A stretch of DNA of 64,000 bases. Source: Segatella copri (GTDB lineage Bacteria; Bacteroidota; Bacteroidia; Bacteroidales; Bacteroidaceae). A model generated the notes under the pieces. That model made no database searches. It was not told where the DNA came from and was given only the letters and a program-made list of their open reading frames with translations. Made by a program: the position numbers and the translations under genes. The DNA lies in assembly GCF_015074785.1 (NCBI RefSeq), contig NZ_CP042464.1, positions 3,039,001 to 3,103,000 of the forward strand, in the 5' to 3' direction. Shown in pieces: positions 51,580 to 59,579 of the stretch (position 1 is its first letter; every line of letters starts with the position of its first letter).

Positions 51580-53043
51580 TTACTTTCTAAAGTATTTTCC
51601 CACCACTGGCAGACTCTTTAATGGGAAATCCTTCTTCACGAGATAAGCGGCGAAGATGAGGATGAGCACCGTGTTGATGAGGCAGGCAATTCCACTGGAG
51701 AAGTATCTGTTAGCCTCGGTCATTCCGGCAAAGAGGATGAGGGCGAGAACCACATAAATCATAATCTCCTTCACCGGATAGTTGATTGGATACTTCTTCT
51801 GACCTACAAAGTAGGAGAGAAGCATGGCTGTTCCATAACCTGCGAAACCGGCCCAGGCACAGGCGATGTAACCATAAACTGGTACGAAGATAACGTTGAT
51901 GGCAATCAATACCGCACAACCGATGCCCGAGAAGTAAGCACCCCAGATGGTCTTGTCGATGAGCTTGTACCAGAAACTGAGGTTGAAATATACTCCCATC
52001 ATGATTTCGGCAGCCATTACGATAGGCACTACCTTCAAACCATCCCAGTAGTCGCGACCGATGATGTGGCGCAATACATCCAGATAACCTACTACCACCA
52101 GAAAGGCGAGCAGGGTGAAGATGACGAAATACTTCATCGCCGAAGCGTAAGTCTGTCGGTTGTCCTTATCCTTCGCCTTGCCGAATACGAATGGCTCGTA
52201 AGCATAGCGGAAAGCCTGGGTAATCATCGCCATAATCATCGCAATCTTGCTGGCTGCTCCGTAGATTCCGAGTTGCGCATGAGCATCGCCCTTCTCATAG
52301 ATGTAAGGGAAGAGAATCTTGTCGGCTGTCTGGTTCAGAATACCGGCAATACCGAGCACGAGGATAGGCCAGCTGTAGCCCATCATCTTCCTGACGAGCA
52401 CCTTACATTCACTCCAGGAGCATTTCTCGCCCATGAATCCTTCCTTCAGCTCCTTGTAGAAACAGAAGGTGATGGAGGCGGTACAAACGAGGTTGATGTA
52501 GAAAGCATAGCCCACATCGTGACCATCCATGATGACGTAGTAAACCAGGTTGAGCGCAATGTTCAGACCGATGAAGAGCAACTTGAAGGCAGCAAACTTC
52601 AATGGGCGCTTCTTGTATCTGAGGTAAGCGAACGGAATGCACTGGAAGGCATCAATAGCCACGGTTACGAACATGGTCCATACATAAGCCGGATGGTCGG
52701 CGTAGCCCATCGCATCGCTCAAAGGCGTGATGAAGAGGAATACCAGGGCGATGAAGAGTAGGGAAGTGAAGCCCACCATGCTCAATACCGTGTGATAAAC
52801 CTTTTCTGAGTTTTCTCCCTCCTTGTTGACAAAACGGAAGAAGGTGGTCTCCATTCCGTAGGTCAGGATAACGAGGAGTAACGCCGTATAGGCGTACATG
52901 TTGGTGATGACACCATAACCACCACTTGCGGCGCTGATCTTAGCCGTATAGAGTGGTACAAGCAGATAGTTGAGGAATCTGCCGATGATACTGCTCAAAC
53001 CATAGATGGCGGTATCCTTTGCTAAACTTTTGAGGTTTGCCAT
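51580..53043 (-). CDS. Polysaccharide flippase (Wzx/MATE-like)
   Basis: A 487-residue inner-membrane protein with about 12-14 hydrophobic segments spread over its full length. It belongs to the oligosaccharide flippase (MOP/PST) superfamily, with the N-terminal SSIIGRFLNYLLVPLYT and a GIYGAASKIAMIMAM segment in the second half. It probably flips undecaprenyl-linked oligosaccharide units to the periplasm, but lies away from any glycosyltransferase cluster here, so the substrate is unknown. The upstream gap to SpmAB is fully occupied by repeats and the four-helix-bundle gene. Confidence 0.88.
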   Translation of the reverse strand: MANLKSLAKDTAIYGLSSIIGRFLNYLLVPLYTAKISAASGGYGVITNMYAYTALLLVILTYGMETTFFRFVNKEGENSEKVYHTVLSMVGFTSLLFIALVFLFITPLSDAMGYADHPAYVWTMFVTVAIDAFQCIPFAYLRYKKRPLKFAAFKLLFIGLNIALNLVYYVIMDGHDVGYAFYINLVCTASITFCFYKELKEGFMGEKCSWSECKVLVRKMMGYSWPILVLGIAGILNQTADKILFPYIYEKGDAHAQLGIYGAASKIAMIMAMITQAFRYAYEPFVFGKAKDKDNRQTYASAMKYFVIFTLLAFLVVVGYLDVLRHIIGRDYWDGLKVVPIVMAAEIMMGVYFNLSFWYKLIDKTIWGAYFSGIGCAVLIAINVIFVPVYGYIACAWAGFAGYGTAMLLSYFVGQKKYPINYPVKEIMIYVVLALILFAGMTEANRYFSSGIACLINTVLILIFAAYLVKKDFPLKSLPVVGKYFRK

Positions 53044-53049
53044 ATGTTT

Positions 53050-53084
53050 AAAAGTAAAAGGGTAAAAAGGTAAAAAGGTAAAAG
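53050..53084. repeat. Heptamer/octamer arm left of the four-helix-bundle gene
   Basis: AAAAGTAAAAGGGTAAAAAG and further GGTAAAA units, just upstream of the flippase start codon. Inverted relative to 53518-53558. Confidence 0.85.
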
Positions 53085-53122
53085 AAAGCTTGATTCTCTG
53101 CCTTTTCGCTTTTTACTTTTGT

Positions 53123-53482
53123 TTATTGATTATTTTTTTGTTTCAATTTATTGATGATATTTACGAGAGTTCCTATGATAGTCTTAACATCATTGGATAT
53201 TGATTCGTATTGTTCTGTTGTTATATAATTGCTTTCTTGAAGTAAATCCAGCCAATATTGAGTTTCACTTGCTTCTTTTAGGGAGATGCTAAGTTTGCTT
53301 ATATAATCTGGTGTACTTTGAGCATAAGTGCTTTCTGCAATGTTTGCTCCAATGCTTGTACCACATCTGTATATTTGTTTAGACATAACGAATTCATGTT
53401 TCTCTTCTTTGAGGAAAACATAGAGTTTGATTATTCGTATGGCAAACTTTTTGCTTAATTCATAAATGACATTATTGCCCAT
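53123..53482 (-). CDS. Four-helix-bundle protein (S23/IVP family)
   Basis: A 119-residue protein of the 23S rRNA intervening-sequence (S23/IVP) family, a four-helix bundle that oligomerises and may bind nucleic acid; role unknown. Family parts visible: ELSKKFAIRIIKLYVFL, then SKQIYRCGTSIGANIAEST (the conserved R-x-x-x-S-I-x-x-N-I-A-E core), SISLKEASETQYWLDLL and a C-terminal helix. It lies alone between two inverted heptamer/octamer arrays that reach from the SpmAB stop codon to just before the flippase start. This is the only copy of the family in the window. Confidence 0.9.
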   Translation of the reverse strand: MGNNVIYELSKKFAIRIIKLYVFLKEEKHEFVMSKQIYRCGTSIGANIAESTYAQSTPDYISKLSISLKEASETQYWLDLLQESNYITTEQYESISNDVKTIIGTLVNIINKLKQKNNQ

Positions 53483-53517
53483 ATTTTCATTTTTTAGATG
53501 AATATATAATCTAAGTC

Positions 53518-53558
53518 TTTTTTACCTTTTTACCCTTTTACTTTTTTACCTTTAAAAG
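53518..53558. repeat. Heptamer/octamer arm right of the four-helix-bundle gene
   Basis: TTTTTACCTTTTTACCCTTT then TACTTTTTTACC, the inverted counterpart of 53050-53084. On the minus strand the SpmAB TAA stop (53552-53554) runs directly into it. Confidence 0.85.
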
Positions 53559-54778
53559 AAAAGGTATGCTATAGCGATTGCTGCGATGACTCCTGCCAAA
53601 TCGGCAAGCAAGCCGCAAGCCACAGCGTGGCGGGTATTCCTGATGCTTACGCTTCCGAAATATACAGCCAATATATAGAAGGTGGTGTCGGTGGAGCCCT
53701 GGAAGATGCAGCTCAATCTGCCCACAAACGAATCAGGACCATAGTTCTTCATCGCCTCCAGCATCATGCCTCGTGCGCCACTTCCCGACAGCGGTTTCAT
53801 GATGGCGGTAGGCAGGGCGCCTACGAAATCGGCGTTCAAGCCGCATTGTTCTACCGACCACGAAATGCCTTGAATCACCATATCCATCGCTCCCGAAGCA
53901 CGGAACACGCCGATGCCCACAAGGATAGCTACGAGATAAGGGATAATCTTCACCGCCGTAGTAAAACCTTCCTTCGCTCCTTCGATAAATGCATCATAAA
54001 CATTCACTTTCTTCCAGAATCCCGCCAGGATGAAACAGAGGATGATGCCCAGGAGAATCATATTCGAAGCCAGGGTAGTAACTGTATTCATCGTATCCTT
54101 GTCCATCTGTCCGAATCCCCAGATGATGATGCCTACGAAGGCGCACATTCCCAACAGAGTAGCGAGCAATACCGGCTGCAGGATGTTGATGCGCTGCCAG
54201 AGCGAAGTGATGATGATTCCGGCAAGCGTAGCCACGAGCGTAGCCATCAGGATAGGGATGAAGACATCCGTAGGCTGGGCTGCTCCATAGGAGGCACGGA
54301 AGGCGAGGATGGTGGTAGGGATGATGGTGAGTCCTGAGGTGTTCAGAACCAGGAACATGATCATCGGGTTCGTCGCCGTATCCTTCTTCGTGTTGAGTTC
54401 CTGCATCTGCTGCATCGCTTTCAATCCTGTAGGCGTCGCCGCATTATCGAGTCCCAGCATATTCGAAGCGATATTCATGAAGATGCTTCCCATCACCGGA
54501 TGGTTCTTCGGAATATCAGGGAAGAGACGGGTGAAAACCGGGCTGAGTGCTCTTGCCAACACATTCACAACTCCCGCCTTCTCTCCAATCTTCATGATGC
54601 CAAGCCAGAGGGCGAGCACGCCCGTCAGTCCGAGAGAAATCTCGAAGGCATTCTTGGATGAGTCGAAGGTGGAATCTACAATCTTCTGGAAGATAGTCGT
54701 ATCTCCCATTGCCAATCCGATGAGTGCGAAGATGAACGCAATCACGAAAAATGCTATCCAAATGTAATTTAAAACCAT
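53552..54778 (-). CDS. Fused SpmA-SpmB nucleoside-recognition membrane protein
   Basis: A 408-residue polytopic membrane protein. Its N-terminal half corresponds to spore maturation protein A (with GSIFMNIASNMLGLDNAATPTGLKAM) and its C-terminal half to SpmB (with the GARGMMLEAMKNYGPDSFVGRL and IFQGSTDTTFYI motifs): two nucleoside-recognition (Gate) domains in one chain. In non-sporulating Bacteroidetes such fusions are common, with unknown transport role. ATG at 54778 is preferred over the TTG at 54805. The stop codon is at the edge of an inverted repeat arm. Promoter box at 54865-54872. Confidence 0.88.
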   Translation of the reverse strand: MVLNYIWIAFFVIAFIFALIGLAMGDTTIFQKIVDSTFDSSKNAFEISLGLTGVLALWLGIMKIGEKAGVVNVLARALSPVFTRLFPDIPKNHPVMGSIFMNIASNMLGLDNAATPTGLKAMQQMQELNTKKDTATNPMIMFLVLNTSGLTIIPTTILAFRASYGAAQPTDVFIPILMATLVATLAGIIITSLWQRINILQPVLLATLLGMCAFVGIIIWGFGQMDKDTMNTVTTLASNMILLGIILCFILAGFWKKVNVYDAFIEGAKEGFTTAVKIIPYLVAILVGIGVFRASGAMDMVIQGISWSVEQCGLNADFVGALPTAIMKPLSGSGARGMMLEAMKNYGPDSFVGRLSCIFQGSTDTTFYILAVYFGSVSIRNTRHAVACGLLADLAGVIAAIAIAYLFF

Positions 54779-54864
54779 AATTGTTTCATCTTGCGGTTTT
54801 TTCAACCGCTTTTATTGTGATAATGTTCTTGTCACAGAATAATATAATACCTGATAATCGGGTG

Positions 54865-54872
54865 CAAAAGTA
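54865..54872 (-). promoter_or_regulatory. -7 box for spmAB
   Basis: TACTTTTG on the minus strand, about 85 nt upstream of the start codon. Confidence 0.55.
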
Positions 54873-54879
54873 CAACTTT

Positions 54880-54987
54880 ATCACAAAATTCCAAAGAAAT
54901 TCGGACTGAAAATCACAAAATTCCTATTGTTTTAAGGCGTTTTATCACAAAATTCCATGCTTTTCTCTCTTCGCTATCACATTATTC
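54880..54987. promoter_or_regulatory. Four direct repeats at 31-32-bp spacing upstream of spmAB
   Basis: ATCACAAAATTCC at 54880, 54912 and 54944, and ATCACATTATTCC at 54975. Located upstream of the spmAB promoter, between it and the divergent CDF gene. Iteron-like. Confidence 0.75.
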
Positions 54988-55042
54988 CCTATTCGTTATA
55001 CTTTTTTAATCTCTCTTTTTATCCGATTTCAGAAAAAAGATG

Positions 55043-55050
55043 TACTTTTG
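55043..55050 (+). promoter_or_regulatory. -7 box for the CDF transporter
   Basis: TACTTTTG, about 83 nt before the ATG at 55133. Confidence 0.55.
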
Positions 55051-55132
55051 CCGCTCAATTCATGAAAGACAGGAATTTGGTTATACAAAAACATTATTAA
55101 GGAAGCAAAGGACTTCTGTTATATTTTATAGT

Positions 55133-56116
55133 ATGGACAAGAATGAGAGAATATATAACGAGCAAGAGATGCCCGCAGAAACGAAAAAGAATCATTCCGC
55201 AGATGCGGATAGAGTAAAGGAAGTATATAAGGTGACGATAGCGGGAAGCATCATCAATGTGGTGCTGCTCGTACTGAAGTTTGCTGCAGGTATTCTCGGA
55301 CATTCTGCAGCCATGATAGCGGATGCCATCCACTCGCTCACCGATTTCGCTACCGATGTGGTGGTACTGGTATTCGTTAAACTGGGCAATAAGCCGATGG
55401 ATAAGGACCATGATTATGGTCATGGCAAATACGAGACGCTTGCCACAGCCATCATCGGCATTTCGCTCTTCGTGGTGGGTGTGATGATCTGTTATTCTGG
55501 TGTTACCAAGACCTATCGTGCCATCTGCGGCGAGACACTCCAGCAGCCGGGCGTTGTAGCCTTGATTGCTGCCATCGTAAGTATCGTGATGAAGGAATGG
55601 GCTTATCAGTTTACGGTTAAAGCCGGAAAGAAATATCATTCCGAGGCTGTAGTGGCGAATGCCTGGCATCATCGCAGCGATGCTTTATCAAGTATCGGAA
55701 CGATGTTCGGTATAGGCGGCGCCATTATCCTGGGAGAAAAGTGGGCCGTGCTCGATCCGCTTGCAGCCATCATCGTGAGTGCCTTCATCATCAAGGCCGC
55801 CTGGGGACTGGTGATGCAGTCTGTGAAAGAACTGACGGATGCCAGTCTTCCAGAAACTGAGGAAGATGAAATCCTGAAGATTGCAAATGAAGAAGAGGGA
55901 GTGGGAGAGATTCATAACCTGCGTACCCGTCGCATCGGAAACAAGATTGCGATAGAAATGCACGTCCGCATGCCGGGTTCTCTTTCGCTTTATGAGGCGC
56001 ATGAGCATGCTACTCATATAGAAACAAAACTGAAGCAGCACTTCGGGGCAGATACCCATGTGGGAATCCATCTCGAACCGATAAAAGTGAACGGAAAATA
56101 TCAGAAACCGGAATAA
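55133..56116 (+). CDS. Cation diffusion facilitator (divalent metal efflux)
   Basis: A 327-residue inner-membrane CDF transporter that exports Zn2+, Fe2+ or Mn2+ in exchange for protons. Six hydrophobic segments are followed by a cytoplasmic C-terminal domain (about 230-327). Metal-site motifs: DAIHSLTDF in TM2 and HHRSDALSS in TM5, both with the H-x-x-x-D pattern, and the HDYGHGKYE loop after TM2. Exact metal not readable. I set the start at ATG 55133; an earlier in-frame ATG at 55040 overlaps the -7 box. Confidence 0.92.
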   Translation: MDKNERIYNEQEMPAETKKNHSADADRVKEVYKVTIAGSIINVVLLVLKFAAGILGHSAAMIADAIHSLTDFATDVVVLVFVKLGNKPMDKDHDYGHGKYETLATAIIGISLFVVGVMICYSGVTKTYRAICGETLQQPGVVALIAAIVSIVMKEWAYQFTVKAGKKYHSEAVVANAWHHRSDALSSIGTMFGIGGAIILGEKWAVLDPLAAIIVSAFIIKAAWGLVMQSVKELTDASLPETEEDEILKIANEEEGVGEIHNLRTRRIGNKIAIEMHVRMPGSLSLYEAHEHATHIETKLKQHFGADTHVGIHLEPIKVNGKYQKPE

Positions 56117-56149
56117 CTGAAATAAAAGGAAATAGCTGGAATAAAAGGA

Positions 56150-56197
56150 AACGAGCCTTGACGGTAGGATGAATCCTCCATCAAGGCTCGTTTTTTT
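56150..56197 (+). terminator. Terminator after the CDF gene
   Basis: AACGAGCCTTGA (56150-56161) pairs with TCAAGGCTCGTT (56181-56192), then a T7 run. Confidence 0.92.
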
Positions 56198-56261
56198 ATT
56201 TGATATCCGAATCGTGTTTCGGATATTTATCATCTTTTGGGATGATTATTGTCAGATTATA

Positions 56262-58319
56262 TTATCGGCCGAGATTTACGCTGGCTCCTGCCATAATCCA
56301 CAAACCTGGCTGCTTAACAGCTGTGAGGTCGTAGTAGCGGTGGCAAGTGATGTTGTCGGCTTTCACGAAGATATTGTATTTCTTCTCGTCCCACATCAGT
56401 TTGCAATCTACCTTGGTGTATGGATGATAGCCATTCATTCTCTGCTGCCATCTTACGCTCCACGAAGCTGAAAGCTTGCTCCAGATCTGATGATCCAGCC
56501 CGAATACTGCCTTGTGCTTCAGATACTCCAATGCATAGAGTGATTTCAGAATGTTTGTCTCGGTCTTATGATCCTGATAAATGTAAGCATAACCCAACTT
56601 GATGCGGGTAATGAAACTGTTTGGTACCAACTCTCTCATGTAGATAGTAGCATCTACGTTGTAGCCCATGTTGTTGAGCTTTCCGATGTTCATCACGTGA
56701 TACTTGCTGTCATTCTGCTCGGTCACGGATGTCTGAACCCAGTCAATCATGTTGGTGCCGTGTGCGTAGAATCCGCTAACGGTTGCTGCAAAACCAGTCT
56801 GGCGATATTGAGTTCCCACCTTGAAGGTTGAGTTCTTTTCCGGGTTCAGGGTGAGGTCGCCCTGCTGCACCGCATTACTCATATATAAGTCGGTGTAGGT
56901 AGGCATTCTCAATGCCTTGTTCCAGGAAGCGTAGAACTTCCAGTTGTCGTTAGGACGATAACTCATATCCACACCAGGATAGAAACGGAAGTCGTTGTCA
57001 AGACCTGTATTCTTGTTTGCCAAGACACCAGCCGACAAGGTGAAGCCGCCGAAGATGAAGTTGTGCTCCAGCATGATGTTGGTATTGGTGCGCTCGCCCT
57101 TTCGGGTATATTGACGATCAGAACCCGAGATATCTTTATAGTCTTTCTCTGCGAGTTCCTCGCCCAATGCAGTAGAGTAGATGCACTCCTTGCTGATGTC
57201 GAAACCCACTGCGGTCTTACCCAAAGCCCAAGCCACGTTGGCATTCAGTCCACCACCATAAACATCTAGGTCGTGATAGTTCTCGCCTGCTGCAGCTCCA
57301 GCCTTTCCACGAATCAGCTGATAGTGATCCTTGAATTTGTTATAATAGAATTGAGGCGCAATCTCCCAGGTCTTCTCCTGGTTGTGCAGACTCAGGTTGA
57401 GCGAAGCCAGACCGTGGTCTGTCTTCTCATATTGGTTGTTATATTTGGCGCTGTAGAAAGTATTGGCACCATAGCTCTGGCTAGCAATACCCAACTGGGC
57501 GTTGATGTCGAAACGCTGGTCGTAAGAGAACGAGAGATTGCCGTAGCCCTGTCCCTTCTCGAAATCGCTGTTCTCCGTGCCGCCATCCGAGCGCTTGTAA
57601 CCTCCGCTTACAGAATAAGCCTGGGTCCACTTGCCCGTTTCAAAAGCTGTTTGAATGCGTCCCTGTGCTCCGAAACTTCCAAAGCTTCCGCCTTCTACAC
57701 TTGCAGATACCCCCTCACTCTTTGCCTTCTTGGTTACGATGTTGATGGCACCATTGAAGGCTGAAGTTCCGAATAAGCGCGATGCTGCCCCCTCGAGCAC
57801 TTCGATGTGGTCGATGTCAGAAAGAGCTACAGGAAAATCAGAAGCATTGTGACCAGTCTGAGGATTGGAAATGTTGACGCCATTCAAGAGAATGGTAATC
57901 TGGTCGAAGGTTCCACCATTGATGGAGATATCCGTCTGAACACCAAAGCCACCACGCTGACGGACATCCACGCCGGTAGCTAATTTCAATACATCGTTGA
58001 TAGTCTGCGCAGCCGCACGATGAATATCGTCGTGGGTAATGACAGACACAATCTTAGGTGACTGCTCTACAGTCATCGGCGCACGAGATCCGGTAACGCT
58101 CACCGCATCCAGCTCGTAAGCCTTTCCGCCCTTGTAGAGGGTAGAATCAACCTTGGCTCCCTCTGTGCTTACGCCTGCTGCCTTAGCATGGCTCAGGGTA
58201 GCAACGCTGAGTGCACCAACAAGTACCTCTCTTCCCAAAACTGCGAAGAGTGAGTAGTTCTTGTTAGAGAATCGGTTGAACTTCAAGCTGTTGCGCTTGT
58301 TGAAAATTGTTTTGTACAT
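56262..58319 (-). CDS. TonB-dependent outer-membrane receptor (BtuB/FepA-like)
   Basis: A 685-residue outer-membrane receptor. It has a long N-terminal basic leader with a signal-like hydrophobic stretch (about 25-48), a TonB box region (LDAVSVTGSR, about 70-79), a plug domain (about 80-190, with VLEGAASRLFGTSAFNGAINIVTK) and about 22 beta strands. The ligand is not readable: vitamin B12, haem or a siderophore are all possible. No SusD partner, and no riboswitch that I can recognise upstream. Two consensus -7 boxes lie upstream (58390-58397 and 58454-58461, minus). Confidence 0.85.
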   Translation of the reverse strand: MYKTIFNKRNSLKFNRFSNKNYSLFAVLGREVLVGALSVATLSHAKAAGVSTEGAKVDSTLYKGGKAYELDAVSVTGSRAPMTVEQSPKIVSVITHDDIHRAAAQTINDVLKLATGVDVRQRGGFGVQTDISINGGTFDQITILLNGVNISNPQTGHNASDFPVALSDIDHIEVLEGAASRLFGTSAFNGAINIVTKKAKSEGVSASVEGGSFGSFGAQGRIQTAFETGKWTQAYSVSGGYKRSDGGTENSDFEKGQGYGNLSFSYDQRFDINAQLGIASQSYGANTFYSAKYNNQYEKTDHGLASLNLSLHNQEKTWEIAPQFYYNKFKDHYQLIRGKAGAAAGENYHDLDVYGGGLNANVAWALGKTAVGFDISKECIYSTALGEELAEKDYKDISGSDRQYTRKGERTNTNIMLEHNFIFGGFTLSAGVLANKNTGLDNDFRFYPGVDMSYRPNDNWKFYASWNKALRMPTYTDLYMSNAVQQGDLTLNPEKNSTFKVGTQYRQTGFAATVSGFYAHGTNMIDWVQTSVTEQNDSKYHVMNIGKLNNMGYNVDATIYMRELVPNSFITRIKLGYAYIYQDHKTETNILKSLYALEYLKHKAVFGLDHQIWSKLSASWSVRWQQRMNGYHPYTKVDCKLMWDEKKYNIFVKADNITCHRYYDLTAVKQPGLWIMAGASVNLGR

Positions 58320-58389
58320 TAAATTAAATGTTTATAAATGAATAATAAATCGAAGCCTTCCGCCTTCCCGGCTTTCGGCATTCGGGGTG

Positions 58390-58461
58390 CAAAGGTACTG
58401 CCTTTTGGGCAACTGACAAAATAAAATGTGAATTATTTTTTCAACTGCCGATGCAAAGTTA
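58390..58461 (-). promoter_or_regulatory. Two -7 boxes upstream of the TonB receptor
   Basis: TACCTTTG at 58390-58397 and TAACTTTG at 58454-58461 on the minus strand. The gap from 58320 to 58700 holds these, a GC-rich stem-forming stretch (58350-58385) and the next gene's promoter. Confidence 0.5.
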
Positions 58462-58605
58462 ATGTAAATCAAGGTCGGTTTCCTACCTCACAAATCGTAT
58501 TCAATTCAGCCTTCTTGTGGCATAAAAAAGTATTAATTAGGCATAATCCTCAATAGGGTGATGCGATTTTCTTAAAGAAACATTCGCTTTTTCAGATTAT
58601 TCTTG

Positions 58606-58613
58606 TATCTTTG
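58606..58613 (+). promoter_or_regulatory. -7 box for the flavin reductase-clpS-clpA-aat group
   Basis: TATCTTTG, about 88 nt before the flavin reductase start. Confidence 0.6.
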
Positions 58614-58700
58614 CAGTTGATATGGGCAGCATTCAGCAATCAGAATACTGCTGTCGCAATTTTATGGTAATTAGAAATTAAAAAGAAAGGAACAGATAAG

Positions 58701-59207
58701 ATGGAAAAGATCAACGTAAAAGAACTGAATGACAACGTCTTCGAGACTATTGGTAAGGAGTGGATGCTGGTATGTGCCGGCAACAAGGATCATTTCAATA
58801 TGATGACCGCCTCTTGGGGCTGTTTGGGATGGCTTTGGAACAAGCCGGTGGCTGTGGTCTTTATCCGTCCGGAGCGTTTCACCCACGGCATCATCGAGGA
58901 GAATGAATTCATGACTCTCTCTTTCCTCGGCAACAGCGAGGAGGCTCGGAAGATTTATAACTTCTGCGGCTCTAAGAGCGGACGCGATTTGGATAAGGTG
59001 AAGGAAACAGGACTGATTCCTGTAGAAACTGATAACGGCAGCATCGCCTTCGAGCAGTCACGACTCACCCTGGAATGCCGCAAACTTTATAAGGACAGTA
59101 TGACCGCCGAGAAGTTCCTCGACAAGGACCTGCTCCAGTGGTATGGTGCCAAGGGTGGATTCCACGATGTTTATGTTGTGGAGATTACCAATGCTTATAA
59201 AAAATAA
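58701..59207 (+). CDS. Flavin reductase-like FMN-binding protein
   Basis: A 168-residue split-barrel protein of the flavin reductase-like family (FMN binding, short form). Typical features are NMMTASWGCLGWLWNKPVAVVFIRPERFTHGIIEEN (flavin phosphate and ring contacts) and the FCGSKSGRDLDK region. It could be an FMN reductase or an oxidoreductase subunit; substrate unknown. It is the first gene before clpS (10-nt gap). Confidence 0.88.
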   Translation: MEKINVKELNDNVFETIGKEWMLVCAGNKDHFNMMTASWGCLGWLWNKPVAVVFIRPERFTHGIIEENEFMTLSFLGNSEEARKIYNFCGSKSGRDLDKVKETGLIPVETDNGSIAFEQSRLTLECRKLYKDSMTAEKFLDKDLLQWYGAKGGFHDVYVVEITNAYKK

Positions 59208-59217
59208 GAATTAAAAT

Positions 59218-59520
59218 ATGGCTCAAGAACAAACAGCAATTCGTGAACGCCAGAAAACCAGGTTCAAGGAGCCGGGGCGTTACGTGGTAATGATGTTCAA
59301 CGACGACTTCACGCCGATGGACTTCGTGGTAGAAATCCTCGAATCTATCTTCTTCAAGTCGCAGGCTGAGGCTGAAGCAATCATGCTCAAGGTTCATCAC
59401 GAAGAGAAAGCCGTGGTGGGCACCTACAGCTATGACATCGCCAAGAGTAAAGTGGAGAAAGCGATGGAGAAAGCCCGTACGCAGAAGTTTCCGCTTAAAC
59501 TCACTTATATGCCGGAATAG
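59218..59520 (+). CDS. clpS: ClpS adaptor protein
   Basis: A 100-residue adaptor that delivers N-degron substrates to ClpAP. The N-terminal extension is unstructured and charged, followed by the core RYVVMMFNDDFTPMDFVVEIL (with NDDxTPMxFVV, the N-degron pocket), the HHEEKAVVGTYSYDIAKSKV block and the C-terminal PLKLTYMPE strand. Full length. Placed directly before clpA, with the transferase aat after it. Confidence 0.97.
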   Translation: MAQEQTAIRERQKTRFKEPGRYVVMMFNDDFTPMDFVVEILESIFFKSQAEAEAIMLKVHHEEKAVVGTYSYDIAKSKVEKAMEKARTQKFPLKLTYMPE

Positions 59521-59579
59521 GCGTTGATTTCGGGGAAATATCCCCAATATATGCTAAGAAAAAGAAAGGAAAGAATAGA

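Noticed and set aside
58320..58460. Cobalamin riboswitch upstream of the TonB-dependent receptor
   Set aside because: No B12-box-like GCCACTG element or matching layout; only a GC-rich stem-forming stretch and two promoters.
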